Positions 34,618 through 44,488 of a DNA stretch of 64,000 bases are shown in pieces. Made by a program: the position numbers and the translations under genes. This stretch comes from Ferranicluibacter rubi. GTDB taxonomy: Bacteria; Pseudomonadota; Alphaproteobacteria; Rhizobiales; Rhizobiaceae. The notes under the pieces were generated by a model. That model saw only the letters and a list, made by a program, of their open reading frames with translations, was not told the DNA's origin and did not search any database. Position 1 is the first letter of the stretch. Every line of letters begins with the position of its first letter. The stretch covers positions 186,001-250,000 of the forward strand of contig NZ_JAANCM010000007.1 in NCBI RefSeq assembly GCF_011603255.1, read 5' to 3'.

Positions 34618-37573
34618 GAAGCTTCTCGTGTCCTGGATCGAGGAAGACCGGGTCGCAGAGGCGGCCGGGCGTGAACTCGTTGCGGATACCGTTCCAGATC
34701 ATCACCGCCTCGCCGTGACGCTCCGCGCCGCGCGTGACGAGTGCAAGCCCGATAGTGGAGCCGACATGGGGTGAATAGGCGCTTGATGTGACGTAGCCCT
34801 GATCGTTTTCGAGCGTCGCCGCGGCGTCGCGGGCCAGAATATGCGATCCGGTACGGAACGATGTCTTCGGGTCGAGCGGCAGGACGCCCACGAGTTGCGC
34901 GCGCTCGGGATCCACGAGGCCCGGACGCCCGACCATGGCTTTGCCGATGAAGTCGGGCTTGGTGGCCGAGACCATCTTGCCGAACCCGAGATCGGCAGCC
35001 GTCACTGTTCCGTTGATCTCATTGTGGGTGACGTGTCCCTTCTCGATGCGCAGCACGCCGAGCGCCTCCACGCCATAAGGCTGGATGCCGTGCGGCGCGC
35101 CCGCTTCCATCAGCACCTCCGCGACGCTCTCGCCGTAGCCGGCGGGCACGGCGAGTTCATAGGCCAGTTCGCCGGAGAACGAGATGCGGAAGAGGCGTCC
35201 GTGCAGCGCGCCGCCGAACAGCGAGACCTCGCGGGCGGCAAGGAAAGGGAAGGCGTCGTTGGACAGATCCTCGTCCACGATCGCCTGCAGGATGAGACGC
35301 GCTTTCGGTCCCGCGATCGCCATCTGCGCCCACTGGTCGGTGGAGGAGGCGAGGCGCACATCGAGACCCGGCCACAGGACCTGCGCGCAGAATTCGAGAT
35401 GGTTCATCACGCCAGCCGCGTAAGCCGTTGTGGTGGTCATGACATAGTGGTTCTCCGACAGGCGGCTCGTCGTGCCGTCGTCGTAGATCATCCCGTCCTC
35501 GCGCAGCATCAGGCCGTAGCGCGCCTTGCCGACTGGCAGTTTCAGGAAGGCATTCGAATAGACGCGGTTGAGAAATTCCGCGGCATCGCGGCCGCAGATC
35601 TCGATCTTGCCGAGCATCGAGACGTCGCAGAGCCCGGCATGGGCGCGCACGTTCAGCACTTCGCGATCGACACTCTCGCGCCACGTGGTTTCGCCGGCGC
35701 GCGGGAAGAAGGACGAGCGATACCAGAGCCCGGTCTCCACGAAGGTTGCGCCGAGCCGGCGCGCCCAGTCGTGCAGCGGCGAGCGGCGCACGGGCTGAAA
35801 ATCGCGACCGTGATGGGCACCGGCAAGCGCCCCGAAGGACACCGGCGTGTAGAACGGCCGGAAGGTCGTGGTGCCGACATCGGCCGGGGACAGTCCCCGC
35901 GCCTCTGCCAGCAGGCCGATGGCGTTGACGTTGGAGAGCTTGCCCTGGTCTGTCGCCATGCCGTTGGTCGTGTAGCGCTTGGCGAGTTCCACATGGCCGT
36001 AACCTTCCTGCACGGCAAGGTCGAGATCTCCACGGTGGACGTCGTTCTGGAAATCGACGAAGGCCTTGCCCTTGACGCCAGGTACGGTCCAGAGCGGCCG
36101 GGCGGGGGCAGAGACGATGTCCCCCTCGACGGCACCGAAGCTTGCCGGGGTCGCGTTGATGGACATCTCATCCAGAAGCGCCGCAGCCTTCCGCGCGCCC
36201 TCGTCGAGGCAGGCGGCGATGCCGGCCGTCGTCGCGACGGCACCGGCAAGATCAAGGCCAACGAGATCGCCGGGCGCGAGAAAAGCGGATTGCATATCCG
36301 ACCATTGCGGCTTGCCGCCGCGATGGCAGGCGAGGTGGATGATCGGGCTGAAGCCGCCGGCCATGGCCAGCGCATCCACCTTCACGGTTTCCGCCTGGCC
36401 GTTCCGCAGCACCGTGATGGAGGAGAGCGCCTTGCCGCCCTGCGCATCGGAAACCACGGCGCCCGTCACGATGCGCGCCTTACCGGTATAAGGCGGTGCG
36501 GCGTCCTCCCGGCTGTCGATGATAGCGACCGGTGTGAGGCCGTGCGCTTCCAGATCGGCTGCCAGCGCATAACCGCTGTCATTGGTGGTGAAGATCGCGA
36601 CCTGCCGGCCGGGCGCAACGCCATAGCGGTTGAGGTAGGTGCGCATGGCGCCCGCCATCATGACACCGGGAATGTCGTTGCCGCCAAAGACGAGCGGCCG
36701 CTCCTCCGCACCGGTTGCGAGCAGCGCTTTCTTCGCGACGATGCGCCAGAGCCGCTCCACAGGCCGGGCGGCGGCGGGCAAGCGGACATGCTTCTGCACG
36801 CGCTCGACGGCCCCGAAGACATTGCCGTCGTACCAGCCGAAGGCGGTGGTGCGCAGCAGAATGGTGACGTTCGCAAGCGCGTCCAGCTCGGCCATCGTCT
36901 GCGCCACGGCATCCGGCGCCGACCGTCCGCCGATCCGCGCTGTCTCCGACAAAAGCGTGCCGCCGGCCGCCGCGTGCTCGTCGACCAGAATGACCCGGGC
37001 ACCTGCCCGCCCGGCCGTCAGCGCAGCGGCAAGTCCCGCGGGGCCGGCGCCAATGACCAGCAGATCGCAATGCGCCCAGCATTTTTCGTAAACGTCCGGG
37101 TCCGCCACGTCGCTTGCCGTGCCGAGGCCGGCGGCCTTGCGAATGAAGGGCTCATAGAGCTTTTCCCAAAGGGGCGCCGGCCACATGAAGGTTTTGTAGT
37201 AGAAGCCCGCGCCGAGAAAGGGCGAGAGGAGGCCGTTCAGCGCGCCGATGTCGAAGGCAAGCGACGGCCAGCGGCTCTGGCTGCGCGCCTCGAGACCGGC
37301 ATAGAGTTCCTGCATCGTCGCGCGACTATTGGCCTCGGTGCGGCCACCTTCTCCGATGGTCATCAGCGCATTCGGCTCGGCGGCACCGGCCGTGAGGATG
37401 CCGCGCGGACGGTGATACTTGAAGCTGCGGCCGACGAGCAGCCGGCCGTTGGCAAGCAGGGCGGAGGCGAGGCTGTCGCCCGCAAAGCCCGTCAGCGGCT
37501 TGCCGTCGAATGTGATGGCGAGCGGAGAGCGGCGGTCGATGAGGCCGCCAGCCGGAAGGCGATAAGGGGTCAT
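34610..37573 (-). CDS. mgdC: N-methylglutamate dehydrogenase subunit C (sarcosine oxidase alpha-like)
   Basis: 987 residues, the usual SoxA length. N-terminal 2Fe-2S-like/NAD-linked half (FDGKPLTGFAGDSLASALLA near 19-38), a flavoprotein Rossmann motif VIGAGPAGLAAALTAGRAG near 171-189, and a C-terminal GcvT-type folate domain (SFSGELAYELAVPAGYGES near 790-808). The start at 37573 overlaps the mgdB stop as ATGA. It forms the large subunit that binds NAD+, FAD and folate and transfers the methyl group of N-methylglutamate to the folate pool. Confidence 0.9.
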   Translation of the reverse strand: MTPYRLPAGGLIDRRSPLAITFDGKPLTGFAGDSLASALLANGRLLVGRSFKYHRPRGILTAGAAEPNALMTIGEGGRTEANSRATMQELYAGLEARSQSRWPSLAFDIGALNGLLSPFLGAGFYYKTFMWPAPLWEKLYEPFIRKAAGLGTASDVADPDVYEKCWAHCDLLVIGAGPAGLAAALTAGRAGARVILVDEHAAAGGTLLSETARIGGRSAPDAVAQTMAELDALANVTILLRTTAFGWYDGNVFGAVERVQKHVRLPAAARPVERLWRIVAKKALLATGAEERPLVFGGNDIPGVMMAGAMRTYLNRYGVAPGRQVAIFTTNDSGYALAADLEAHGLTPVAIIDSREDAAPPYTGKARIVTGAVVSDAQGGKALSSITVLRNGQAETVKVDALAMAGGFSPIIHLACHRGGKPQWSDMQSAFLAPGDLVGLDLAGAVATTAGIAACLDEGARKAAALLDEMSINATPASFGAVEGDIVSAPARPLWTVPGVKGKAFVDFQNDVHRGDLDLAVQEGYGHVELAKRYTTNGMATDQGKLSNVNAIGLLAEARGLSPADVGTTTFRPFYTPVSFGALAGAHHGRDFQPVRRSPLHDWARRLGATFVETGLWYRSSFFPRAGETTWRESVDREVLNVRAHAGLCDVSMLGKIEICGRDAAEFLNRVYSNAFLKLPVGKARYGLMLREDGMIYDDGTTSRLSENHYVMTTTTAYAAGVMNHLEFCAQVLWPGLDVRLASSTDQWAQMAIAGPKARLILQAIVDEDLSNDAFPFLAAREVSLFGGALHGRLFRISFSGELAYELAVPAGYGESVAEVLMEAGAPHGIQPYGVEALGVLRIEKGHVTHNEINGTVTAADLGFGKMVSATKPDFIGKAMVGRPGLVDPERAQLVGVLPLDPKTSFRTGSHILARDAAATLENDQGYVTSSAYSPHVGSTIGLALVTRGAERHGEAVMIWNGIRNEFTPGRLCDPVFLDPGHEKLHV

Positions 37574-37848
37574 GGGTGTGGGGCTCCGGTCGTATCGAGC
37601 GCGGCATCGCGGCTCGCTGCGATCTCGTGGCTGGTGGTATCGCGCGTCACCACCAGCCAACGCCGGCAGCCGGCCGTATGATGCCAGTGCTCCTCGTAGC
37701 GGCCGCGCGGGTTGTCGCGCAGGTAGACGAAATCCATCCACGCCGCTGGATCTGCATTGGCGAGCGGTCGCGCGAGCGCTGCACCGCGGATGGTGAACTC
37801 TTCTTTCGGTCGCGCGCCGCAATGCGGGCAGGGGACGAGACTGGCCAT
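37570..37848 (-). CDS. mgdB: N-methylglutamate dehydrogenase subunit B (sarcosine oxidase delta-like)
   Basis: 92 residues. SoxD family with the N-terminal zinc motif CPHCGARPKEEF at 7-18 and later WHHTAGCRRW near 55-64 carrying the further His/Cys ligands. Small zinc-binding subunit of the heterotetramer. Overlaps mgdC by 4 bases (ATGA). Confidence 0.88.
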   Translation of the reverse strand: MASLVPCPHCGARPKEEFTIRGAALARPLANADPAAWMDFVYLRDNPRGRYEEHWHHTAGCRRWLVVTRDTTSHEIAASRDAALDTTGAPHP

Positions 37849-37870
37849 ATCAGGTGCTTCCTTGAGAGTG

Positions 37871-39121
37871 TCAGTGAAGGTTGGGCTGCGCGCCCTGGCC
37901 TTTTTCGTCGATCAGATATCCGCGCTCGAACCGGTCGAGCCGCATCTGGCGCGTGGTCTCGTGCGAGACGCCTTTTGCGAGCAGATGCGCGAAGCAGAAG
38001 CCGGAGGCAGGGGTCGCCTTGAAGCCGCCATAGCACCAGCCTGCATTGAGGTAGAGATTGTCGAGATATGTGCGGTCGATGATCGGGGATCCATCCATCG
38101 ACATATCCATGATGCCGCCCCAGGAGCGTAGCACCCGGACGCGCGAGAGCGCGGGGATCATCGCCTTGCCAGCTTCCGCGACATGCTCGACGGTCGCAAG
38201 GTTGCCGCGCTGCGCATAGGAATTGTAGCCGTCGATGTCGCCGCCGAAGACGAGGCCGCCCTTGTCGGATTGCGACACGTAGAAATGCCCGGCTCCGAAG
38301 GTCACAACCCCGTCGATGAAGGGTTTCAGTCCTTCGGACACGAAGGCCTGTAGCACATGGCTCTCGATCGGCAGCTTGATGCCTGCCATCTCCGCGACGC
38401 GCGAGGAGTTGCCGGCCGCCGCCAGCCCGAGCTTGCCGCAGCCGATGAAACCTCGGCTGGTCTCGACGCCCGTGACGCGGCCGTTCTCCCGGCGGATGCC
38501 GGTAACCTCGCAATTCTGGATGATATCAACGCCGCGCTGGTCGGCGCCACGGGCATAGCCCCAGGCCACCGCATCGTGTCGCACCGTACCGCCGCGTTTC
38601 TGCAACAGGCCGCCCTGGATGGGAAACCGCGCATTGTCGTAATCGAGGAAAGGCAGCATCTGCCGCACTGCCGCGCGGTCGAGCAGCTGCGCATCGACGC
38701 CATGCAAGAGCATCGCATTGCCGCGCCGCGTATAGGCATCGCGCTGGGCATCCGAGTGAAAGAGATTGAGAACGCCGCGCTGCGACACCATGGCGTTGAA
38801 GTTGAAGTCCTGCTCCAACCCCTCCCAGAGCTTCATGGACAGCTCGTAGAACGGATTGTTGCCGGCCAAGAGGTAGTTGGAGCGGATGATCGTCGTATTG
38901 CGGCCGACATTGCCGGAGCCGACGTAACCTTTTTCGAGCACCGCGACATTGGTGATGCCGAAGGTCTTTGCGAGGTAATACGCCGTCGCCAGCCCGTGGC
39001 CGCCCCCGCCGACGATGATCACGTCGTACTGCGCCTTTGGCTCCGGCTGCCGCCAGGCCGGCGTCCAGGCCTTGTTGCCGCGGAGACCGTTCATCAGAAG
39101 GGAGAGGGCGGAGTAGCGCAT
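37871..39121 (-). CDS. mgdA: N-methylglutamate dehydrogenase subunit A (sarcosine oxidase beta-like)
   Basis: 416 residues from 39121 (MRYSALSLLMNGLRG). Flavoprotein of the SoxB type: FAD motif IIVGGGGHGLATAYYLAK near 35-52, VGSGNVGRNTTIIRSNYL near 69-86, and GGFKATPASGFCFAHLLA near 371-388. I prefer this start because the 22 codons upstream to an in-frame ATG at 39187 have poor codon use, and homology to SoxB proteins begins at MRYSA; the longer start is not excluded. It oxidises the N-methyl amino acid with the other three subunits. It heads the operon mgdABCD. Confidence 0.88.
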   Translation of the reverse strand: MRYSALSLLMNGLRGNKAWTPAWRQPEPKAQYDVIIVGGGGHGLATAYYLAKTFGITNVAVLEKGYVGSGNVGRNTTIIRSNYLLAGNNPFYELSMKLWEGLEQDFNFNAMVSQRGVLNLFHSDAQRDAYTRRGNAMLLHGVDAQLLDRAAVRQMLPFLDYDNARFPIQGGLLQKRGGTVRHDAVAWGYARGADQRGVDIIQNCEVTGIRRENGRVTGVETSRGFIGCGKLGLAAAGNSSRVAEMAGIKLPIESHVLQAFVSEGLKPFIDGVVTFGAGHFYVSQSDKGGLVFGGDIDGYNSYAQRGNLATVEHVAEAGKAMIPALSRVRVLRSWGGIMDMSMDGSPIIDRTYLDNLYLNAGWCYGGFKATPASGFCFAHLLAKGVSHETTRQMRLDRFERGYLIDEKGQGAQPNLH

Positions 39122-39217
39122 GTGTGTGCCGTCGTGCCGGGAAATCGTGGCATCAGGATAGACGAATCCGCGATCCGTCGATTGCATCAATAGGACAGAT
39201 CGATGTAGATTCGGGCC

Positions 39218-40201
39218 ATGCTGTTTTCCGACACGCGCGCGCTGCAGCGCATGGGCTTCGTGCTGATGCCGAATTTCGCGCTGATGTCCTATGCGTCCGC
39301 GACCGAGCCCCTGCGGGCGGCCAACATGCTGGCGGGTCTGCCGCTCTACGAGCCGGTGACTTTGTCGCCGGGTGGCAGGCCGGCGCGCAGTTCCTCAGGC
39401 GTGCTGGTGGATTGTGCGAATCTTGCCGAGTGCGGCGCCGGCTGCCACACGATCTTCGTCTGCGCCGGGGGGGATGTCGAAGACTGGGGCGACCCCGGCG
39501 GGCTAAACGCGGCGCTGCGCCGGTTCGCCCGACAAGGCATCCGGATCGGCGGCATCTCCAGCGGCGCTTATATTCTCGCCGCAGCCGGGCTTCTGGAAAA
39601 CCGGGATTTCACGCTTCATTGGGAACATGCGGCCCTCTTCCGCGAGGCTTTTCCGCATCTCCAGCCCCGGCAGGCGCGCTACGTTATCACGGGCGACCGC
39701 ATCACCTGCGGCGGCGGTGTCGCGCCGCTTGATATGATGCACCGGATGATCTCGGAGCGGATGGGCGCAGACTTCGCCCGCCGCGTCAGCGACTGGTATC
39801 TCCACACGGCCGTAGCCGAGCCGACGGCGGCGCAACGCGGCTCTACCGCCGAGCGGTTCGGCACGCATCATGCAGCACTCCTGACCGTGCTCGAAAAGAT
39901 GGAGGCCACCATTGAGCAGCCGCTCGACCGGGCAACGCTCGCGCGACTCGGCGGCGTCAGCCCACGCCACCTCGATCGCCTGTTCGCACAGGAACTCCGT
40001 CGCGGCTTCCTTGAAACCTATCGCCTGATCCGCCTGCATCACGCCCGGCGCCTGCTGGAGCAGAGCCCACTTTCCATCTCCGCCATCGCCTTTGCCACCG
40101 GCTTCTCCAGCGCCAGCCACTTCTCCCACGCCTGCAAGACCGTGCTCGGTCAATCCCCAAGCACTTTCCGTCGGAAGGTGGCGGCTGCGCGATCGGGATG
40201 A
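39218..40201 (+). CDS. AraC/GlxA-family transcriptional regulator
   Basis: 327 residues. N-terminal DJ-1/PfpI-like domain (GFVLMPNFALMSYASATEPL near 9-28), then a double helix-turn-helix AraC domain (about 215-320: RATLARLGGVSPRHLDRLF, then SAIAFATGFSSASHFSHACK). The GlxA group is found beside glutamine-amidotransferase and sarcosine-oxidase-like genes of amine use. It is divergent from mgdA across a 96-base gap, so it likely controls mgdABCD. Confidence 0.87.
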   Translation: MLFSDTRALQRMGFVLMPNFALMSYASATEPLRAANMLAGLPLYEPVTLSPGGRPARSSSGVLVDCANLAECGAGCHTIFVCAGGDVEDWGDPGGLNAALRRFARQGIRIGGISSGAYILAAAGLLENRDFTLHWEHAALFREAFPHLQPRQARYVITGDRITCGGGVAPLDMMHRMISERMGADFARRVSDWYLHTAVAEPTAAQRGSTAERFGTHHAALLTVLEKMEATIEQPLDRATLARLGGVSPRHLDRLFAQELRRGFLETYRLIRLHHARRLLEQSPLSISAIAFATGFSSASHFSHACKTVLGQSPSTFRRKVAAARSG

Positions 40202-40229
40202 GGATCAGGAAGGGATGTGGCCGAGCTGC

Positions 40230-41015
40230 TTAAAGCAGGGTCTTTTGTGCCGGCTCCGTGGCTGGTTCGGGTGCTGATTCCTGCCGGTCTTGCCTGCGCC
40301 GCTCGAGTTCGGTTTTTGCCGTAAAGCGAATGTCGACATCGCGGCTACGGGCAAACTCTCCCAGCACCTCGTCGCTCAACCGATCCCAACTCCGTCCCCG
40401 TTCCGGGCCCGCCGGGACGCGCGGGAGCAGGCCGGGAAGGGCACTCCAGGCAAGCAATTGCTCGATCGGAACCGTGTTCAGCATATCGCGCAGATGATGC
40501 GCCGTGACATAGGCATCCGGCATGGCCCGGTGCGCCGGCAGGCCGATCTCGTGCACCAGCCCCTCTGGCATTCGATGATAGCGCAGCATCTGATTGGAAA
40601 AGCGCGGAAGGTCCGGCCAGATCCGCAACGCGCATTTCCACGTGCAGATCCAGGGGAGGCCGCCTGTAACCCTCGGCGTGCAATAGCGCTGCTCGAACGA
40701 CGCGCGATGCGCCGCCAAGGCATCGATGCGGCCCTCCGGCTTGAGAACGCTGGGTGCGACCGCCTTCCAGAAGGGGAGGTCCGCCACATGGGCATCGAGG
40801 ATATGATGAACGGCGATCGTATCCGGCGACATAGGACGCCCGGGATTGACCAGCCGTGCACCGCGGTCATCCGTGACGTGCCAGGCTCCATCGTCCCCGA
40901 GCACCACATCCTGCCACCCGATCTCGCAAACATCGTCCGGCCCATTCCCGCCGGTCTCCAGATCGATGACGCGAACCCTTCCTCGTGCCGTATCGGAAAT
41001 GCCGCCCCCTTCCAC
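40230..41015 (-). CDS. DnaQ-like 3'-5' exonuclease, ExoX type
   Basis: 261 residues. RNase-T/DEDD fold: first motif VIDLETGGNGP near 16-26 with the DxE, a middle IVHH-like IAVHHILDAHVADLPF near 67-82, and the last motif GLPAHRAMPDAYVTAHHL near 158-175 with the DEDDh-type His and Asp. ExoX-type enzymes remove 3' nucleotides from DNA. The basic, charged C-terminal tail resembles the ExoX tail. Convergent with the GlxA-type regulator; role in repair is inferred from the family. Confidence 0.8.
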   Translation of the reverse strand: MEGGGISDTARGRVRVIDLETGGNGPDDVCEIGWQDVVLGDDGAWHVTDDRGARLVNPGRPMSPDTIAVHHILDAHVADLPFWKAVAPSVLKPEGRIDALAAHRASFEQRYCTPRVTGGLPWICTWKCALRIWPDLPRFSNQMLRYHRMPEGLVHEIGLPAHRAMPDAYVTAHHLRDMLNTVPIEQLLAWSALPGLLPRVPAGPERGRSWDRLSDEVLGEFARSRDVDIRFTAKTELERRRQDRQESAPEPATEPAQKTLL

Positions 41016-41113
41016 GACATCGGTGCCGTGATGTTTTTTGCTATTGGCTGTTCGCTATCCGCGTAATCCGCCTATGAGCACGATGGTTCCGCATTCTATC
41101 ACTCGTCACTTCC

Positions 41114-41893
41114 CTATACGTCTTTACTGTCTATCCCGATCTTCCCGCTGCGTGATTCCAGCCGATAGCGGCTGGCGGGGTAGACGAGGCGGGCGAGCGA
41201 GACGGTATTCTGGAAGGACCATGTGCGGCGGCGGATGGTCAGGCAGGGCTCCGACGGCAGGATGACGAGGAGCTTGCACTCCCAGGGCTGTGGCATCGCC
41301 GCTTCCACCACATGCTCGGAGCCGCTGAGCGGAGCCGTCTCCGTGAGGTAGGAGTTCGGTGTTTCCAGCGTGAAATCCTGCTCCAGATAGTCCGGCGCCA
41401 TGTCCGGATTGACGAAACGGTCTTCTATCTGCACGGGAACGCCGTTCTCGCTGTGGACGATAAGCGAGTGGAAGACGGCCGAGCCGATCAGAAGGTCAAG
41501 CCCGTCGGCGACATCCGGGGAGGCATGCTCGCGGGTGAGAACGATCACCTCGGCCGCGTGCAGATGCCCGCGCGACTTGATCTCGTCGGCAATGTTGCGC
41601 ACTTCGAAGAGCTCGGAGTATCCCTTGCGCTCGGCAACGAAAGAGCCAACGCCTTGAATACGCACGAGTTCGCCCTCGCTTGCCAGCTCGCGCAGCGCGC
41701 GGTTGGCGGTCATCTTGCTGACGCCGAGCTCGGCGACCAGTTCGTTTTCCGATGGCACACGGTGGCGCGGCGGCCACTCGCCGCTTTGGATGCGCCCGAG
41801 GATCATCTGCTTGACCCCGGCATAGAGCGGTGCGCCATCGCCTTCCGTTCCGTCCCAACTCAAAGCCGGGGGCTTGCCGTCCTTGCGTTTCAT
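41114..41893 (-). CDS. GntR/HutC-family transcriptional repressor
   Basis: 259 residues. GntR winged helix at about 30-85 (RVPSENELVAELGVSKMTAN near 45-64), then a UTRA effector domain (about 100-245; PVQIEDRFVNPDMAPDYLEQ). Start at 41893 follows AGGGA. HutC repressors respond to urocanate and control histidine use. Here the regulated enzyme lacks the MIO triad, so the natural inducer may be a thiourocanate-type product instead of urocanate; that part is inference. Divergent from the PAAT transporter across a palindrome. Confidence 0.85.
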   Translation of the reverse strand: MKRKDGKPPALSWDGTEGDGAPLYAGVKQMILGRIQSGEWPPRHRVPSENELVAELGVSKMTANRALRELASEGELVRIQGVGSFVAERKGYSELFEVRNIADEIKSRGHLHAAEVIVLTREHASPDVADGLDLLIGSAVFHSLIVHSENGVPVQIEDRFVNPDMAPDYLEQDFTLETPNSYLTETAPLSGSEHVVEAAMPQPWECKLLVILPSEPCLTIRRRTWSFQNTVSLARLVYPASRYRLESRSGKIGIDSKDV

Positions 41894-41965
41894 CTGCTTA
41901 ATCCCTGGGCAAAGAAAAATTTGCTTCGAACGAAGCGTTCCGTCTTGCATAGCACATCAAAAGGC

Positions 41966-41979
41966 ATATGGTACCATAT
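41966..41979. promoter_or_regulatory. Palindromic operator between the HutC-like regulator and the transporter
   Basis: A perfect 14-bp palindrome ATATGGTACCATAT lies about 75 bases upstream of the regulator start and 90 before the transporter gene. Its length and AT-rich flanks fit a GntR/HutC-type operator in the divergent promoter region. Confidence 0.6.
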
Positions 41980-42068
41980 ACAACGTGGTTTTCCGGTCTG
42001 TTCCGGGACACGGTAAGCCGGCGCAGATCGGCTCAGGGAATGCATGAAACTCCGAGAGGAACCGGACC

Positions 42069-42919
<851 letters not shown>

Positions 42920-43043
42920 CGCAACATCTCACGCCGCAGGTCGGCCTTGAGGGCTGGCGCTGCGGCGCAAGATGGATGACGCAGCGACACCCTGATGCGC
43001 CATGACAGGCGCATCCGGCAGCGTGAAAGAGGGCATTCCGGGC

Positions 43044-43766
43044 ATGATAATCCTGCAAACCATCGGCTTCGGCCCCACGGGCTGGGGCGGGCTTCTCCTG
43101 GTCGCCACGCTGATGACGCTCTGCGTGACGGCGGCAGCGCTGTTCATCGGCATGGTCTTCGGCACGTTGATCGCCTGGGCAAAACTCTCCGGCAGCCGCA
43201 TTGCGCGGGCCTTCGGCAGCGCCTACACCACCGTGTTTCGCGGCGTGCCGGAGCTGCTCATCATCTATCTCGTTTACTTCGGCGGCTCCAGCCTCGTCAC
43301 AGCCGCAGGCTCGGCCTTGGGCTACCAAGGTTTTCTCGGCCTGCCCTCCTTCGTGGCCGGGGCGCTCGCCGTTGGTATCATTTCGGGCGCCTATCAGGCC
43401 GAGGTCTATCGCGGTGCGTTCCTCGCCATCCCCAGGGGCGAGCTGGAGGCGGCGCAGGCGATCGGCATGCACCGGACTTTGCGCTTCCGCCGCATCATCG
43501 CACCGCAGGTACTACGCTTCGCCATTCCGGGTATCGGCAATGTCTGGCAGCTGAGCCTGAAGGATTCGGCGCTCGTCTCCGTCACCGGACTTGCCGACCT
43601 CATGCGCACCAGCCAGATCGCGGCCGGCTCGACGCGTCAGCATTTTCTGTTCTTCATCGTCGGCGGCTGCCTCTACCTCGTTCTCACCAGCCTCTCCGAC
43701 CGGGTGTTCAACGGTGCGGAACGCCGCGCCAACCGCAGCATGCCCGCCGGCATCGGCCAGGCCTGA
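43044..43766 (+). CDS. PAAT ABC transporter permease (HisQ-like)
   Basis: 240 residues with about five membrane spans. The N-terminus FGPTGWGGLLLVATLMTL and the EAA loop EAAQAIGMHRTLRFRRII near 144-161 mark it as a polar-amino-acid permease. The ATG at 43044 with GAGGG upstream is preferred over an ATG at 43002. Its partner permease follows after 11 bases. Forms the membrane channel with the second permease and the ATPase. Confidence 0.88.
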   Translation: MIILQTIGFGPTGWGGLLLVATLMTLCVTAAALFIGMVFGTLIAWAKLSGSRIARAFGSAYTTVFRGVPELLIIYLVYFGGSSLVTAAGSALGYQGFLGLPSFVAGALAVGIISGAYQAEVYRGAFLAIPRGELEAAQAIGMHRTLRFRRIIAPQVLRFAIPGIGNVWQLSLKDSALVSVTGLADLMRTSQIAAGSTRQHFLFFIVGGCLYLVLTSLSDRVFNGAERRANRSMPAGIGQA

Positions 43767-43777
43767 GGGAGATACGC

Positions 43778-44488
43778 ATGGACCTCGACTTCATGGCCTC
43801 GACGATGCTGACGCTGGTGGCCGCCCTGCCGATGACGCTGGCGCTGTTCTCGCTCTCGGTCATCTTCGGCGGCCTTCTGGCACTGCTTGTCGTGTGGATG
43901 CGCGTTGGCGGCAATCCGGTCGCGCGCGGCTTTGCCAAGGGCTACATCTTCATTTTTCGCGGCTCGCCGCTGCTTATCCAGATGTTTCTGGTGTTCTACG
44001 GCCTCGGGCAGTTCGGCTTCATCCGCTACAGCGTCCTCTGGCCGGCCCTGCGCGAGCCCTTCGTCTGCGCGGTCCTGTCCCTGTCGCTCTGCACGGCGGG
44101 CTATACCGCCGAGATCTTCCGGTTCGGCTTGCGCTCGATCCCCGCACGGGAAATCGAGGCGGCACGCGCGGTCGGTATGTCCGGCTTCCTGCTGACGCGC
44201 CGCATCCTAGCACCCATCGCCTTTCGCAATGCCTTGCCCGCCTATTCGACCGAGGTCATGATGATGGTGAAATCGACGGCGCTTGCCAGCCTCGTCACGG
44301 TTTGGGAGGTGACGGGCGTCGCCCAGCGTCTGATCGCGCAGACCTACCGCACCATGGAGGTCTTTCTCTGCGCGGCCGCCATCTACCTCATCCTGAACTT
44401 CCTCATTCTGCAGCTCATGGCATTTCTCGAATACCGCCTCAGCCCGCACCGCCGCGCAGCACCTCTCTTTCCGGCTGCCCAGCAATGA
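43778..44488 (+). CDS. PAAT ABC transporter permease (HisM-like)
   Basis: 236 residues, about five membrane spans, with RGSPLLIQMFLVFYGLGQFG near 62-81 and EAA loop EIEAARAVGMSGFLLTRRIL near 125-144. A strong AGGGAGA lies 7 bases before the ATG. Its last bases overlap the ATPase start (ATGA). Second half of the heterodimeric channel. Confidence 0.9.
   Translation: MDLDFMASTMLTLVAALPMTLALFSLSVIFGGLLALLVVWMRVGGNPVARGFAKGYIFIFRGSPLLIQMFLVFYGLGQFGFIRYSVLWPALREPFVCAVLSLSLCTAGYTAEIFRFGLRSIPAREIEAARAVGMSGFLLTRRILAPIAFRNALPAYSTEVMMMVKSTALASLVTVWEVTGVAQRLIAQTYRTMEVFLCAAAIYLILNFLILQLMAFLEYRLSPHRRAAPLFPAAQQ

Noticed and set aside
34841-37681. 946-residue plus-strand frame opposite mgdC
   Set aside because: mgdC shows the SoxA domain order on the minus strand; this frame has none.
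34066-39121. Annotation of the soxBDAG-like operon as sarcosine oxidase
   Set aside because: The genes do belong to that family, but the neighbouring gmaS and mgsABC make N-methylglutamate dehydrogenase the better reading.
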